Assembly (NCBI GenBank): GCA_040772845.1
Contig: JAXGXG010000001.1
Location: 2,480,001 to 2,544,000 of the forward strand
DNA length: 64,000 nucleotides
Reading direction: 5' to 3'
Source of the DNA: PWXP01 sp040772845
GTDB taxonomy: Bacteria > Planctomycetota > Planctomycetia > Pirellulales > Thermoguttaceae
The first letter of the stretch is position 1, and each line of letters starts with the position of its first letter. The notes beneath the pieces are model-generated. The model saw only the letters and a list, made by a program, of their open reading frames with translations, made no database searches and had not been told where the DNA came from. Shown here piece after piece: positions 26,170 through 35,822 of this stretch. Both the position numbers and the translations under genes were made by a program.

Positions 26170-27267
26170 ATGATCGATCGGAAGAAGTCCTTCAGCCCGA
26201 TTCGGCCAATTCTGGGCGCCGGGCTGCTTTGGCTGTTGCTGGCGGCCGCAGCGATGGCGCAATTGGCGCCGCAGCAAGACACGACCTCCGTAGAAGACCG
26301 CCGCGCCATCAGCGCCATGCTCAGCCAGTTTCGCATGGCGCGGCGCGATCCTCCGAAACGTAACGAGATCGTCGAAGCGGCGATTGCCAAAGGGACGGCA
26401 TACGTTACGGCACTGTACGACGCGATCGGTCGCGAAATGCAGCCGCAACTGACGCGTTATCGAAATGCGTTCTATCAGCAGGCGGCCAGCCGGTCCAAGA
26501 GCCACATCGAGAAGGCCGACCTTCAGGAAGTCGCCTCCCTGCGACAGAAGGTACTCGGGCTGCAACACCAGCCCAACTTCACCAAGGAGCTCATCATTCA
26601 GGATGGTGCGCCGGCGTTGACCTGGCTGCAGGAAATCTTCGTCATCGGTCGCGAGACGGTGCTGGAAGCCTCGCCTGCATTGCAGGCGGACCGCGAACGA
26701 CTGGGGGAACTCGGCGCGCTTTGGCAGCGATGTGCGGTGGCGCTGTACGAGCAGACGCCCGACGGGGAGAACAAGCCGAAAGACCCGCCGAGTTTCGAGG
26801 CGTATCTGGCCGGCGAGGAGTCGATGGCCGCCGGCCTGGCGGCCCCAATGGACGCCCAGACAAGGCAAATCCTCGCCGCGAACAATCGCCTGGCGACCCG
26901 ACTCGAACCGGAAGAAGCACGGGCCGTACTGGCGCTGAACCTCACCCGAAACTTGCTGGGACTGTCGGCCGTACTCATCGATTTGCAGCTCTGCGCCACG
27001 GCTCGCGACCATTCCAACGACATGCAGACTCACAAGTTCTTTGCGCACGAGTCGCCGCTGCCGGGGAAGACGACTCCTTGGGACCGAGCCAAGCGGTTTG
27101 GGACAACCGCCTCGGGCGAGAATATCGCCATGGGTTACTCGGATGGTCAGGCGGTGAATATGGCCTGGTTCGTCAGTCCGGGGCATCACACGAACATGCT
27201 AGGCAATCACACCCGTGTTGGAATGGGGCAGGTTGGGACCTACTTCACCGAGCTGTTCGGTCGATGA
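26170..27267 (+). CDS. CAP (SCP/PR1)-domain secreted protein
   Basis: 365 residues, start supported by AGAGAGGTGG. Signal peptide or anchor in residues 12-32. The middle is helical and charged; the C-terminal 120 residues are a CAP domain: CATARDHSNDMQTHKFFAHESP, SGENIAMGYSDG and SPGHHTNMLGNHTRVGMG, including the conserved His and Glu residues. Extracellular CAP proteins bind lipids or act as proteases in a few cases; function here unknown. Confidence 0.82.
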   Translation: MIDRKKSFSPIRPILGAGLLWLLLAAAAMAQLAPQQDTTSVEDRRAISAMLSQFRMARRDPPKRNEIVEAAIAKGTAYVTALYDAIGREMQPQLTRYRNAFYQQAASRSKSHIEKADLQEVASLRQKVLGLQHQPNFTKELIIQDGAPALTWLQEIFVIGRETVLEASPALQADRERLGELGALWQRCAVALYEQTPDGENKPKDPPSFEAYLAGEESMAAGLAAPMDAQTRQILAANNRLATRLEPEEARAVLALNLTRNLLGLSAVLIDLQLCATARDHSNDMQTHKFFAHESPLPGKTTPWDRAKRFGTTASGENIAMGYSDGQAVNMAWFVSPGHHTNMLGNHTRVGMGQVGTYFTELFGR

Positions 27268-27355
27268 TCGCGTTGCGTTGTTCGGCCGATTGCGCTAGAA
27301 TGGTGGCATCGGCGGTCGGCCGCCTCCCAACGCAACCGAGTTCGGAATCCTGCCC

Positions 27356-28204
27356 GTGACCAGCCAATCTGTCCAACCTATCCTCGTCCTGCTCTCCGAT
27401 CGGCCCGGTGGTAACCCGACCGAATTCATGGTGAAGCGGGCATTCGAACACCACGATCTCGATTGGGTCTACCACACGGTGGAGGTCAAGCCTGAGGGGC
27501 TGGCGGATGCCATTCGAGGGATGCGTGCGATGGGGTTTGTTGGGGGGCATGTTTCCTATCCCCACAAAGAGGCAGCCTTGCCCTTGCTGGATCGTTGCGG
27601 CGAAACGGCCCAGTTCGTCGGCGCACTGAACGTTGTGTACCGCGAGGCCGACGTCTGGATCGGTGAGAACTTCGAAGCCCGCGGCCTTCTGGCCCGGTTG
27701 CGCGGCGCGTTCGAGCCCGCCGAGCACCGGATTGCAATTCTGGGAACCGGACGCGCGGCACGGGCCGCAGCCTGCGAACTGGCTCGGCTCAAGCCGGCCG
27801 AAATTGTCCTCTGCGGCCGAGACTCTGAGCAGGCGACAAGTCTGGCCGATCGTGTGAAGGCCCAGTTCGAGGTGGCTGCGACTCCGTTGCCTTGGGAGGG
27901 CGAACTGGAGCTGCCGGCCGGAGTCGATCTGTTGGTTCACGCCACGACGATAGGCCGGGAGGACCCGAATGCGCGCGTGCCGCTGTCCATCGAGTCGCTC
28001 GACCCGCACACGCTTGTGGCCGACATGACCGCCGACCCGCCCGATACCCAATTCCTGCGTGAAGCGGCGGAACACGGGTGTCCCGTCATCGAGGGTTTGG
28101 GGATGTATGTGGAACAGGTTGCGGAGGCCATCGGGCTGTGGACAGGCGTTGATCCGGACCGGGCCGTGATGCGCGAGGCCATCAACGAGTTTCTCGAAGT
28201 GTGA
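27356..28204 (+). CDS. Shikimate dehydrogenase-like protein, altered active site
   Basis: 282 residues, GTG start. Two-domain AroE layout: catalytic lysine motif VSYPHKEAAL near residue 65, GALNVV near 89, and an NAD(P)-binding AILGTGRAARAAACEL near 125. However the substrate-binding SxS near the N-terminus is absent (LLSDRPGGNP instead), the GAxNT motif is GALNV, and the NTD of the catalytic Asp reads NFE. It could be a divergent shikimate/quinate dehydrogenase or a paralogue with another substrate, so no symbol is given. Confidence 0.7.
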   Translation: MTSQSVQPILVLLSDRPGGNPTEFMVKRAFEHHDLDWVYHTVEVKPEGLADAIRGMRAMGFVGGHVSYPHKEAALPLLDRCGETAQFVGALNVVYREADVWIGENFEARGLLARLRGAFEPAEHRIAILGTGRAARAAACELARLKPAEIVLCGRDSEQATSLADRVKAQFEVAATPLPWEGELELPAGVDLLVHATTIGREDPNARVPLSIESLDPHTLVADMTADPPDTQFLREAAEHGCPVIEGLGMYVEQVAEAIGLWTGVDPDRAVMREAINEFLEV

Positions 28205-28306
28205 CGCAGATGGCCGGTCTTCCCGTTCCCCCTTGCAACAAGCATTTCATCGAGGAGCGCCGCGACTTCAGATAGCGCTTCCATGCATCGTTCGGAGACA
28301 TCTACA

Positions 28307-30679
28307 ATGATACGATTTGCGCTACTGACCCTGTGCTCCAGTGTGTGTATGGTTGCCCCGCTTTCTGCCGAAGAAACGGCCGGCGTGAAGCTCTTCCGCC
28401 CCGACTCGGTTCTTGGCTGGCAATATGGCAGGCAGCAGCCGGCCGGCTGGACCATGACGGACGGTACACTTGTCGGCACGGCGGAAGCAACGCCGCTGGT
28501 GTCCGGCTTCACATTCGGCGACTTTGAACTGCATTGGCAATGGACAGTTTCCGAAGGAGGCGCGTGGAAACTGCTCCTGCCCGAGGTACCGAACGGGCCG
28601 GGGTTGGCCGTCACGTTTGCCGAGGGCGATCGCTGCGGCATCCTTCACGATGGCGACACCCCGTGCCACGAAGGCGGCAAGCTCGCCCGCAAGGCGGAAG
28701 GCCGGCATGCCGCGGTCCTGCGCCGCGCCGAAGGCAACCTGGAACTGACCGTAGATGACGTGACGTTGTGGTCCGTCCCTCTCGATGCCCAGCGCCGATT
28801 CGGTCTGGGGCTTGCCTTGTCCGCCGGCGAGGGAGCAGTCACCGATATGCGTGTTGAGGAACCGGCCGGAGAACCTCTGTTCAACGGCGCCGACCTGACC
28901 GGCTGGCGAAGCAACGGGAACCTGTCGAAATGGCGAGTGGAGGACGGCCAGATCGTCCGCACCGAAAGCGCCGGCGACTATCTTCGCACGGAAAAGGAGT
29001 ACGGGAATTTCACCCTTTCGTTCGACTACAAGGTGAAGAAGGGAACCAACTCCGGACTCGGGCTGCGCACCCCGCGAAACGCCTGGCCGTCGAGTGACGG
29101 CATGGAACTCCAAATCCTCGATCAGAACAACATGGGCAAGGGCGGGCATCTGGCAATCTACGGGAATCTGCCGCCCGTGGCCATGGCGCGACAATCGGAA
29201 CAGTGGAACCACCTGGTTGTCAAGGCCGACGGCTACATGGTGAGCGTCTGGGAGAACGGTCAACTGGTCCAGCACGGCAATCTGGAGCACCATCCGGAAC
29301 TCCGCCATCGCGCCCTGCACGGCTGGCTCGGATTCCAGGATCACGGCGGTTGGACCCGATTTCGCGACATCCGGCTGCTCGAGGCGCCGGCGGGAACCGG
29401 CTTGGACGTCTGGCATGAAACCCCGCCGCGAAATGTTGCCGACGTCATCGATCGTGTGATGAACCCGTGGCTGCTGGCCCGGGACGACGGGATTGCCTCC
29501 GGTACGGTAAGCAAAACCATTGCCGAGGCAGAACCGGGGGAACACGTTCTGGCCGAGTTGACCGGTCCGGGCGCCGTGGTGCGTTTCGCCCAGGATATGC
29601 CTGAAGGAAAACTGGCTTTCTACTTCGACGGCGAAGAGAAGCCTCGCATCGAGGTGAAACCGAACCAGCTTCGCGGCGCCGTACCGCAGATGAGCGACTA
29701 CAGCAATCCGGTTGTCACCTGCCTGGCATATGCAAAAAGCCTGCGAATCGTCTTGCGCGACGCGCAACAAGGCGCTTGCCGAATCGACTACGTCACGGTT
29801 CCGTCGGAGTATGACGTTCGGACGTTTACGGGGCCGGGCGTTTCTCTGCCGCGCGGCTGGCCCGACTGCGTGGTCTATCGGCAGTTGAAGTATCGGTATG
29901 GCGACTATCGCAATCCGGGCATTCTGCCGCGGTCGTCCTCCGACAAAGAGACCTTGGCGCCGGGCGCGACCGAGCCGGTCCTTGCAGTGGACGGCGCCGG
30001 TATCGTGCGTTATGTCCGGCTGCGCATGGAGCAGCAACTGCTGCAGAACAACAACCTCTGGCTGGCCGTGACCGTCGACGGAGAATCGGAACCGGCCGTG
30101 TCCGCCCCGGTCCGTTTCTGGCTGGCCGGTCTGACCGGGCCGAAGAACTATTACAACCTGGTGAACTTCTCTCGAAACGGACTCGGGTTGACGCAGGCGA
30201 TGCCGTTCGGCAACGGCATTACGTTTTCGCTTCGGAACGCGGGGGATCAGCCGATCAAGAATATCGCCGTTGAGGTGTGCGTGGAACCGGCGGAAGGGGA
30301 CCGCGCGAAGGAAGTCGCTGCCATGATGCGGTTGCGCGGCGCGTTCCTACCTGCCGGAGAAGGCGGCCGATCGCTTGCGCACTACGCAGGCGCCGGGCGC
30401 CTGATCGCGATTGCCTGCGAGTCTCTCGGCGGCAACGAAACCGGCATTGCCGAAATGGTCATTGATGGTGCGGTCCAGGACGGCTGGGCGGCGCCGAATC
30501 TCGACTTGCTGCTCGGCCAATCGGGCGACTTCCAGACAACCTTAAGCGGTCGCGCCGGCAGCATGGCTTGGCGCTATTTCTGGCTGGCGCCGGTCGGATT
30601 CTCGCAGTCGCTGGACCTGACCGGCACGGCCGAGTCGCTTGGCGGCCGGTTGGCCCTGTTCTATGCCAAACAACGGTAG
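28307..30679 (+). CDS. DUF1080 (3-keto-glycoside hydrolase-like) secreted protein
   Basis: 790 residues from an ATG with CGGAGA eight bases upstream; ATG at 28283 is the alternative. Signal peptide (residues 1-21). DUF1080 region at about 190-360: EPLFNGADLTGWRSNG, GTNSGLGLRTPRN, GWLGFQDHGGWTRFRDIRL; an earlier degenerate copy appears to occupy 25-185. The C-terminal half (about 375-780) is beta-rich and resembles DUF2961-type sugar-binding or hydrolase sequence (DVIDRVMNPWLLARDDG). Probable polysaccharide-degrading or binding enzyme outside the cytoplasm. Confidence 0.8.
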   Translation: MIRFALLTLCSSVCMVAPLSAEETAGVKLFRPDSVLGWQYGRQQPAGWTMTDGTLVGTAEATPLVSGFTFGDFELHWQWTVSEGGAWKLLLPEVPNGPGLAVTFAEGDRCGILHDGDTPCHEGGKLARKAEGRHAAVLRRAEGNLELTVDDVTLWSVPLDAQRRFGLGLALSAGEGAVTDMRVEEPAGEPLFNGADLTGWRSNGNLSKWRVEDGQIVRTESAGDYLRTEKEYGNFTLSFDYKVKKGTNSGLGLRTPRNAWPSSDGMELQILDQNNMGKGGHLAIYGNLPPVAMARQSEQWNHLVVKADGYMVSVWENGQLVQHGNLEHHPELRHRALHGWLGFQDHGGWTRFRDIRLLEAPAGTGLDVWHETPPRNVADVIDRVMNPWLLARDDGIASGTVSKTIAEAEPGEHVLAELTGPGAVVRFAQDMPEGKLAFYFDGEEKPRIEVKPNQLRGAVPQMSDYSNPVVTCLAYAKSLRIVLRDAQQGACRIDYVTVPSEYDVRTFTGPGVSLPRGWPDCVVYRQLKYRYGDYRNPGILPRSSSDKETLAPGATEPVLAVDGAGIVRYVRLRMEQQLLQNNNLWLAVTVDGESEPAVSAPVRFWLAGLTGPKNYYNLVNFSRNGLGLTQAMPFGNGITFSLRNAGDQPIKNIAVEVCVEPAEGDRAKEVAAMMRLRGAFLPAGEGGRSLAHYAGAGRLIAIACESLGGNETGIAEMVIDGAVQDGWAAPNLDLLLGQSGDFQTTLSGRAGSMAWRYFWLAPVGFSQSLDLTGTAESLGGRLALFYAKQR

Positions 30680-30682
30680 CCC

Positions 30683-31393
30683 ATGACGCGCGGACTCTTC
30701 ATTACCGGCACCGATACCGAAGTTGGGAAGACCTACGTTGCCGCATTGCTGGCCGGAGAACTGGCCGCGGCCGGTTGCCGCGTGGGTGTCTACAAACCGG
30801 CGGCCAGCGGTTGCCAAACCGTTCCCGCCGCCGATCCATCACAGCCGCCCGAGTTGGTGTCGGAAGACGCGGTCGCCTTGTGGGAGGCCGCGGGTCGTCC
30901 AGGTGAACTCCGGCACGTCTGTCCCCAACGTTTCGTGGCGCCCCTTGCGCCCCATCTGGCCGCGAGGGCCGAGGCCAAGCGGCTCGATGCCCATCTGCTC
31001 CGTTCGGGGCTCGACTACTGGAAGGCGCACAGCGATTTCATTCTGGTGGAAGGGGCCGGCGGATTGCTCTCGCCGCTGGGCGAGCGGGAACTGGTTGCCG
31101 ACCTGGCCGCCGATTGCGGCTTCCCGCTCGTCATTGTCAGCCGGAACGCGCTGGGTACGCTCAATCACACGCTGCTGTCGGTCGAGGCGGCCGAGCGTCG
31201 CCACCTGCCCATCGCCGGCATCATCTTCAATTCGCCTGTCCTGCAAACGAACGATCCGAGCGTTGCCGACAACGTACAGCAGTTGCAGACGTACTGCACC
31301 TGCCCGGTTCTTGGCGAAGTTGTCCACGGCGGGCGGCTTTCCAAGGATCTGTCGCGCTGGGTGCGGAGTCTGTTTTCCCCGAGTGGCCCCTAG
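30683..31393 (+). CDS. bioD: Dethiobiotin synthetase
   Basis: 236 residues. ATP-dependent carboxylation of 7,8-diaminopelargonate to dethiobiotin, the penultimate biotin step. P-loop GTDTEVGKTY (9-18), substrate lysine motif YKPAASGC near 38, and EGAGGLLSPLGE near 122, all characteristic. The ATG follows the previous stop by three bases. No other biotin gene is in the window, so it is isolated from its pathway here. Confidence 0.92.
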   Translation: MTRGLFITGTDTEVGKTYVAALLAGELAAAGCRVGVYKPAASGCQTVPAADPSQPPELVSEDAVALWEAAGRPGELRHVCPQRFVAPLAPHLAARAEAKRLDAHLLRSGLDYWKAHSDFILVEGAGGLLSPLGERELVADLAADCGFPLVIVSRNALGTLNHTLLSVEAAERRHLPIAGIIFNSPVLQTNDPSVADNVQQLQTYCTCPVLGEVVHGGRLSKDLSRWVRSLFSPSGP

Positions 31394-31484
31394 TGGATTC
31401 GGAGGGGCTATCCGAAAAGGGGACAATCGCCTGGGAACGGCTGCGAATCCTCTTCCACGGCCGGAACTGCCCAGCATCTCCTTG

Positions 31485-31622
31485 CTACTCGGACAACGTG
31501 GCTTCCAACACGATTTTCTCGGACGAATGCACCGCAGGTTTGCCCTGGCCAGGTTTCTGATTGCCGACCTTCACAGCGATCTTGCCGCCGGCTGCCGCAA
31601 AGGCCCGAGCGAGTTGACTCAT
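31485..31622 (-). CDS. Small basic protein, 45 aa
   Basis: A 45-residue frame (MSQLARAFAAAGGKIAVKV, then ...GQGKPAVHSSEKIVLEATLSE) in the 360-base gap between bioD and the WD40 kinase. AGAGGTG lies five bases upstream of the ATG, codon use is normal for this genome and the product is helix-Gly-Gly-strand with charged tail. No family recognised. Divergent from the kinase promoter. Confidence 0.45.
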   Translation of the reverse strand: MSQLARAFAAAGGKIAVKVGNQKPGQGKPAVHSSEKIVLEATLSE

Positions 31623-31671
31623 GAGGGCACCTCTAGGCATTCAGTCAACCTCCCTGGAGGGGCTTCCCGAC

Positions 31672-31700
31672 TTGACTTCGAGCTCTGAAAAGTGTATGGT
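31672..31700 (+). promoter_or_regulatory. Sigma-70-type promoter of the WD40 kinase gene
   Basis: TTGACT (31672-31677), 17-base spacer, TATGGT (31695-31700). A second TATAGT at 31725 lacks a matching -35. Confidence 0.6.
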
Positions 31701-31753
31701 GCCAGAAGGAAACTCGAGTTGTTCTATAGTATTTGGGGGGGTGCTCGATTCCG

Positions 31754-34700
31754 ATGGAAAGTCGTCTGCCCATAGCATTGCCACAAGCTCCATCCCTTGG
31801 TGAGTGCGCTGAGGTTGCAGACCGGCTCGGGCAGTACGAATTGCTCGAAAAGCTTGGGGTCGGCGGAATGGGGACCGTCTATCGCGCAATGCACTCGCGA
31901 TTGAAGCGGCCGGCCGCCATCAAGGTGCTCCGCGCCGATCGGCTGGAACAACCATCTTCCGTCTCCCGATTTCTGGGCGAAATGGAGGCCGTCGGACGAC
32001 TGGATCACCCGAATCTGGTGCAGGCCTACGATGCCGGGGAGGCTGACGGTCGACATTTCCTGGTCATGGAACTGGTGGTCGGGGCCGACTTGCGGCGTTT
32101 GGTCGATCAGCTCGGCCCGCTTCGGGTATCCGACGCGTGCGAAGTGATTGCCCAAGCCGCCCAAGGTCTCCATCATGCCCACGAGCACGGCCTGGTCCAC
32201 CGCGATGTCAAGCCATCCAACCTGATGGTTACCCGGGAAGGAACGGTCAAACTGCTCGACCTGGGCATTGCCCGTTTGGTTTCGGAAGAAGATGGCGGAT
32301 CGGGAAACACGGTTGAAGATCAAATCCTTGGCAGCGGCGATTACCTGGCGCCGGAACAAGGAGAAGACGCGCGTCAAGCCAATGCCCGGTCGGATATCTA
32401 CGCCTTAGGATGCACCCTGTTTTATCTGCTGGTCGGGCGCGCCCCCTTCGAAGATACGCGACATAACACGTTGGGTCGAAAGCTTCTGGCGCATTCGAAG
32501 GAACGAATCCCTGACATTCGCAGGCTGCGCGCCGATTTACCCAATGGCCTGGTTCACTTCCTCCGTCGCATGTTGGCCAAGCGCCCGGCGGATCGACCGG
32601 ACGGCATGGACGAGGTCGAAGCGTTGGTCCGTACCTGGGCTACCGGCGCCGACTTGTCGGCGCTGATCGGCCGTTTGCCGCAAAGAGGCTGCGAATCTTC
32701 TCCCGGTGCACAGGACAACACCCCGGCATGGGGTCCCACGGCCACGGTGGGCGAGTGTCCGCCTCTCGGCCAGGTGATGTCCACCGGCGGGCGACTCCAC
32801 CTGCCGGTTGGCAGCGGATTGAAGCGTTGGGGCTGGCTGGTACTCTGTGCCCTGGGCCTTTCGGTTGCATTGGGTGTCTGGATTGCCCGGCCGGAGGTTC
32901 CGTTTGCGGCGCCGAGCGGAACCTCGGGACCTATCAATCTTCAGACACTGGTGCACCGGCCGGCTGCGCTGCCCGACACGTTTGGTTGGACGTTGGAAAC
33001 TCGCGGCGGTCGTGCAGCCGTCACATGCCTGAGTGTGTCGCCCGACGAGCGTCTGCTGGCCGTTGGCGACGCGGTCGGCTGCATTCGTGTTCTCCGTTTG
33101 GGAACTGGGGATCTGACGCGAATTCTCGTGGAGCCGGGCCCGATTCGCGCCATTGCGTGGCTGCCCAACGGCCGGGAGCTAGCCGTCGCATCCGGCGCGC
33201 TTCGGATCTGGGAGGCCGAGAGCGGGCGACGGCTCTGGGAGACGCCGCTTGCTGAGAAAGAGATTGCCACTTCGCTGGACTGTTCTTGCGACGGTCTTCT
33301 GGCCAGTGGACATAGTGACGGACAAATCCGGCTTTGGCAGGCCGGCACGCGGAAGCTGGACAAGGTTCTGCCCGGACATGCCGACTCGGTAACCGCACTG
33401 CGATTCGCCGGCGGCGGAGCGCAGCTTGCCTCCGGCGATGCGAAGGGCGCCCTACACATTTGGCGTATCTCCGACGGCACCCGGCAACAGCGATTCGAGA
33501 ACGCTGAAACCGGGCCTATTCGGCGTCTCGCCTGGTCGCCCGACGCAACGCTTCTCGCTTCGTGCGGCGGCGGCAATCATGTGACCATCTGGGATCGGGC
33601 GGACGAGTTCCGACCTCGAAGGGAGAAGGCGGCAACACAGCCGGTCAGCGGACTTGGCTGGTCGAGTGACGGGCAGTGGTTTCTCGCCGTCAGCGGAGGA
33701 GAGCAGGGTATGGAGTTCGCCGTGCTATGGGACGGCGACGTTCGCATTCAGAAACACCGCCCCCTGTTGACTCCCAATGCGGCGACAGCCATCGCTTGGT
33801 CGCACAGGGCGGCGGTTGCCTACTGCGGTCTTTCCAACGGCGAGCTACAGACTTATCTGCCCGGATCGGAAACGACCCGAGTATTTCGCCCCGCGGCTGC
33901 CACGCGCACAACAACCACAGCTTGGGCCCCGGACCGCCCGCTGCTGTTGACCGGCGACGGTTCCGGCTGGACGCGAATATGGAATCTTGCGGAGGCAAGG
34001 CAGATGGACGCCCTGCGTGCAAGCGACCATCCCGTATCGGTCCTGGCTTGGCGCCCCCAAGGAAAGCGGTTTGCCGTAGGGCATGTCGACGGCGTCTTGG
34101 CGCTGGCCGATGCTGCAACCGGCAGGATCGAGAAGACCATCGCATGCAACGGCCATGTGCAGGATGCTGCGTTTTCTCCCTGTGGGAAATGGGTTGCGAC
34201 GGCGGAAGAGCACAGCCTTTGCCGCATCTGGAACACCGAAACGGGAACCGAGCAATGGCAGTTTCCGTTGGACCACTCCTCGGTGGTCAATACGGTGGCA
34301 TGGTCTCCGGACGGTCGATACCTTGCCTTCTCGGCATGGGATGCGCGTGTGCGATTGGTCAGTATGGACCAGGGCGAGATCGTTCAGCAATGGGACAGCG
34401 GTCACGGATGCCTTTGGTATATGTTGTGGGAACCCGAGGGGCATATCTTGCTGACCTCGGGAGCCAGCGCCGGAATTGCCCATTGGAATGCCCTGACGGC
34501 AACCTTACTGCTCCGCGAGGACGGCAGCCTGCGCGAGGCGGCCATGCTGGGAAATGCCTTGGGTTCGGCCCGCGTCACTTGTGCCAGCCGCAGTCTGCGG
34601 GGAATCGCTCCCGATGGTTCCCTGGTCGCAGAACGTATCGAAGGGAACCTGCTGGCCTTACACAAGCCGGGCGGCAGTGAATCCCGCCTGCTCATTTGCG

Positions 34701-34891
34701 GGATGCGCCAGGGGCATTGGCTGGCGATCCAACCGGACTCGGGGCATTACCAGGCGAACCTTTCCCCGCTGGAAACGCCGATGTATGTCGTGGCAACGGC
34801 CGAGGGCGAGGAGAATCTTACCCCTGCCGAGTTCGCCGCCCGCTATCAGTGGCAGAACCGATCCGACCAGGTGGGTATCAAGAGCCCTTGA
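31754..34891 (+). CDS. Ser/Thr protein kinase with transmembrane helix and WD40 propeller
   Basis: 1045 residues. PknB-type kinase domain at about 26-300: glycine loop LGVGGMGTVYRA, lysine AAIKVL, catalytic loop HRDVKPSN, DLG (bacterial variant of DFG) and APEQ, all intact. One membrane helix near 358-382 (WGWLVLCALGLSVALGVWIA). The remainder (about 415-1000) contains many WD40 repeats (for example LLASGHSDGQIRLW, VATAEEHSLCRIWN), probably two propellers, outside the membrane or sensing partners. Typical planctomycete architecture: intracellular kinase with large sensory beta-propeller. Confidence 0.93.
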   Translation: MESRLPIALPQAPSLGECAEVADRLGQYELLEKLGVGGMGTVYRAMHSRLKRPAAIKVLRADRLEQPSSVSRFLGEMEAVGRLDHPNLVQAYDAGEADGRHFLVMELVVGADLRRLVDQLGPLRVSDACEVIAQAAQGLHHAHEHGLVHRDVKPSNLMVTREGTVKLLDLGIARLVSEEDGGSGNTVEDQILGSGDYLAPEQGEDARQANARSDIYALGCTLFYLLVGRAPFEDTRHNTLGRKLLAHSKERIPDIRRLRADLPNGLVHFLRRMLAKRPADRPDGMDEVEALVRTWATGADLSALIGRLPQRGCESSPGAQDNTPAWGPTATVGECPPLGQVMSTGGRLHLPVGSGLKRWGWLVLCALGLSVALGVWIARPEVPFAAPSGTSGPINLQTLVHRPAALPDTFGWTLETRGGRAAVTCLSVSPDERLLAVGDAVGCIRVLRLGTGDLTRILVEPGPIRAIAWLPNGRELAVASGALRIWEAESGRRLWETPLAEKEIATSLDCSCDGLLASGHSDGQIRLWQAGTRKLDKVLPGHADSVTALRFAGGGAQLASGDAKGALHIWRISDGTRQQRFENAETGPIRRLAWSPDATLLASCGGGNHVTIWDRADEFRPRREKAATQPVSGLGWSSDGQWFLAVSGGEQGMEFAVLWDGDVRIQKHRPLLTPNAATAIAWSHRAAVAYCGLSNGELQTYLPGSETTRVFRPAAATRTTTTAWAPDRPLLLTGDGSGWTRIWNLAEARQMDALRASDHPVSVLAWRPQGKRFAVGHVDGVLALADAATGRIEKTIACNGHVQDAAFSPCGKWVATAEEHSLCRIWNTETGTEQWQFPLDHSSVVNTVAWSPDGRYLAFSAWDARVRLVSMDQGEIVQQWDSGHGCLWYMLWEPEGHILLTSGASAGIAHWNALTATLLLREDGSLREAAMLGNALGSARVTCASRSLRGIAPDGSLVAERIEGNLLALHKPGGSESRLLICGMRQGHWLAIQPDSGHYQANLSPLETPMYVVATAEGEENLTPAEFAARYQWQNRSDQVGIKSP

Positions 34892-35092
34892 CTACCCACC
34901 GGAAAAGCGCACAATTACCCCCTTACCGTGATGCCATAAGATTCGCCCCGTCGCACCCGCATTTCGTAGGCAATCTGGCCTCACCGCTCTCCGCTTTCAC
35001 GGCAGAATTATGCTCTCCAGCCGGGTGCCATATACCTTGCAGAGGTTGTCTTTTTCCGTGACACCCGCGCAGACTTCCTTGTAGCGGCTTGG

Positions 35093-35098
35093 TACAAT
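35093..35098 (+). promoter_or_regulatory. Extended -10 box of rpe (possible leaderless mRNA)
   Basis: TGGTACAAT carries TACAAT at 35093-35098 with an upstream TG. The rpe ATG at 35107 is only eight bases past the box, where transcription would start. No convincing -35. Confidence 0.4.
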
Positions 35099-35106
35099 GT
35101 GTCGAT

Positions 35107-35805
35107 ATGAATCCGTCACCTTTGATTGACCGTTTACTCGATTCTGTGCCGATGGTGGCGCCGTCGTTGCTGGCGTGCGACTTCGCGCGGATCGAACAGG
35201 ATATCCGGCGTCTTGAAGATGCCGGGGCGGAGATTCTGCATCTCGACGTGATGGATGGCCACTTCGTGCCGAATATCAGTTTCGGCATTCCCGTCGTGGA
35301 AGCCATTCGCCGAGTGACCGACTTGCCCCTGGACGTCCACCTGATGATTTCCGAGCCCGGTCGGTATTTGAAGCGATTTCGGGAAGCCGGGGCGGACCTG
35401 TTGACGATTCACATCGAGGCGGTGGCGGAACCGGAGGCCCTTTTGGAGGAAATCCACGCCCTTGGCGCGGGTGCCGGCCTGAGCCTGAACCCGCCTACGC
35501 CGGTGAGTACCGTAGAGCCCTATCTGGACCAATGCCAGCTTGTCTTGGTAATGAGCGTGATGCCCGGATTTGGGGGCCAGACGTTCCAGGCCGATGTCCT
35601 TTCAAAGGTTCGGCGGCTCCGAAAGCTGGCGGGCGACCGCCTGCTGCTGTCGATCGACGGTGGGGTGAACCTGGAAACCGTGGGCCGCTGCGCCGATGCG
35701 GGCGCCGGGTTGTTCGTGGCCGGCTCCGCCTTGTTTTCCTCGGACGACTACGGCCAATTCATGTCGGAAATGACGCGACGGGCCGCGGCCAACCAAAACG
35801 CTTAA
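35107..35805 (+). CDS. rpe: Ribulose-phosphate 3-epimerase
   Basis: 232 residues, TIM barrel interconverting ribulose-5-phosphate and xylulose-5-phosphate. Motifs: APSLLACDFARI, LHLDVMDGHFVPN (metal-binding His and Asp), VHLMIS, MSVMPGFGGQTF and IDGGVN. Full length. The next gene starts 17 bases after its stop, so they likely share a transcript. Confidence 0.95.
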   Translation: MNPSPLIDRLLDSVPMVAPSLLACDFARIEQDIRRLEDAGAEILHLDVMDGHFVPNISFGIPVVEAIRRVTDLPLDVHLMISEPGRYLKRFREAGADLLTIHIEAVAEPEALLEEIHALGAGAGLSLNPPTPVSTVEPYLDQCQLVLVMSVMPGFGGQTFQADVLSKVRRLRKLAGDRLLLSIDGGVNLETVGRCADAGAGLFVAGSALFSSDDYGQFMSEMTRRAAANQNA

Positions 35806-35822
35806 GTCTTTGTGTGAGAACC

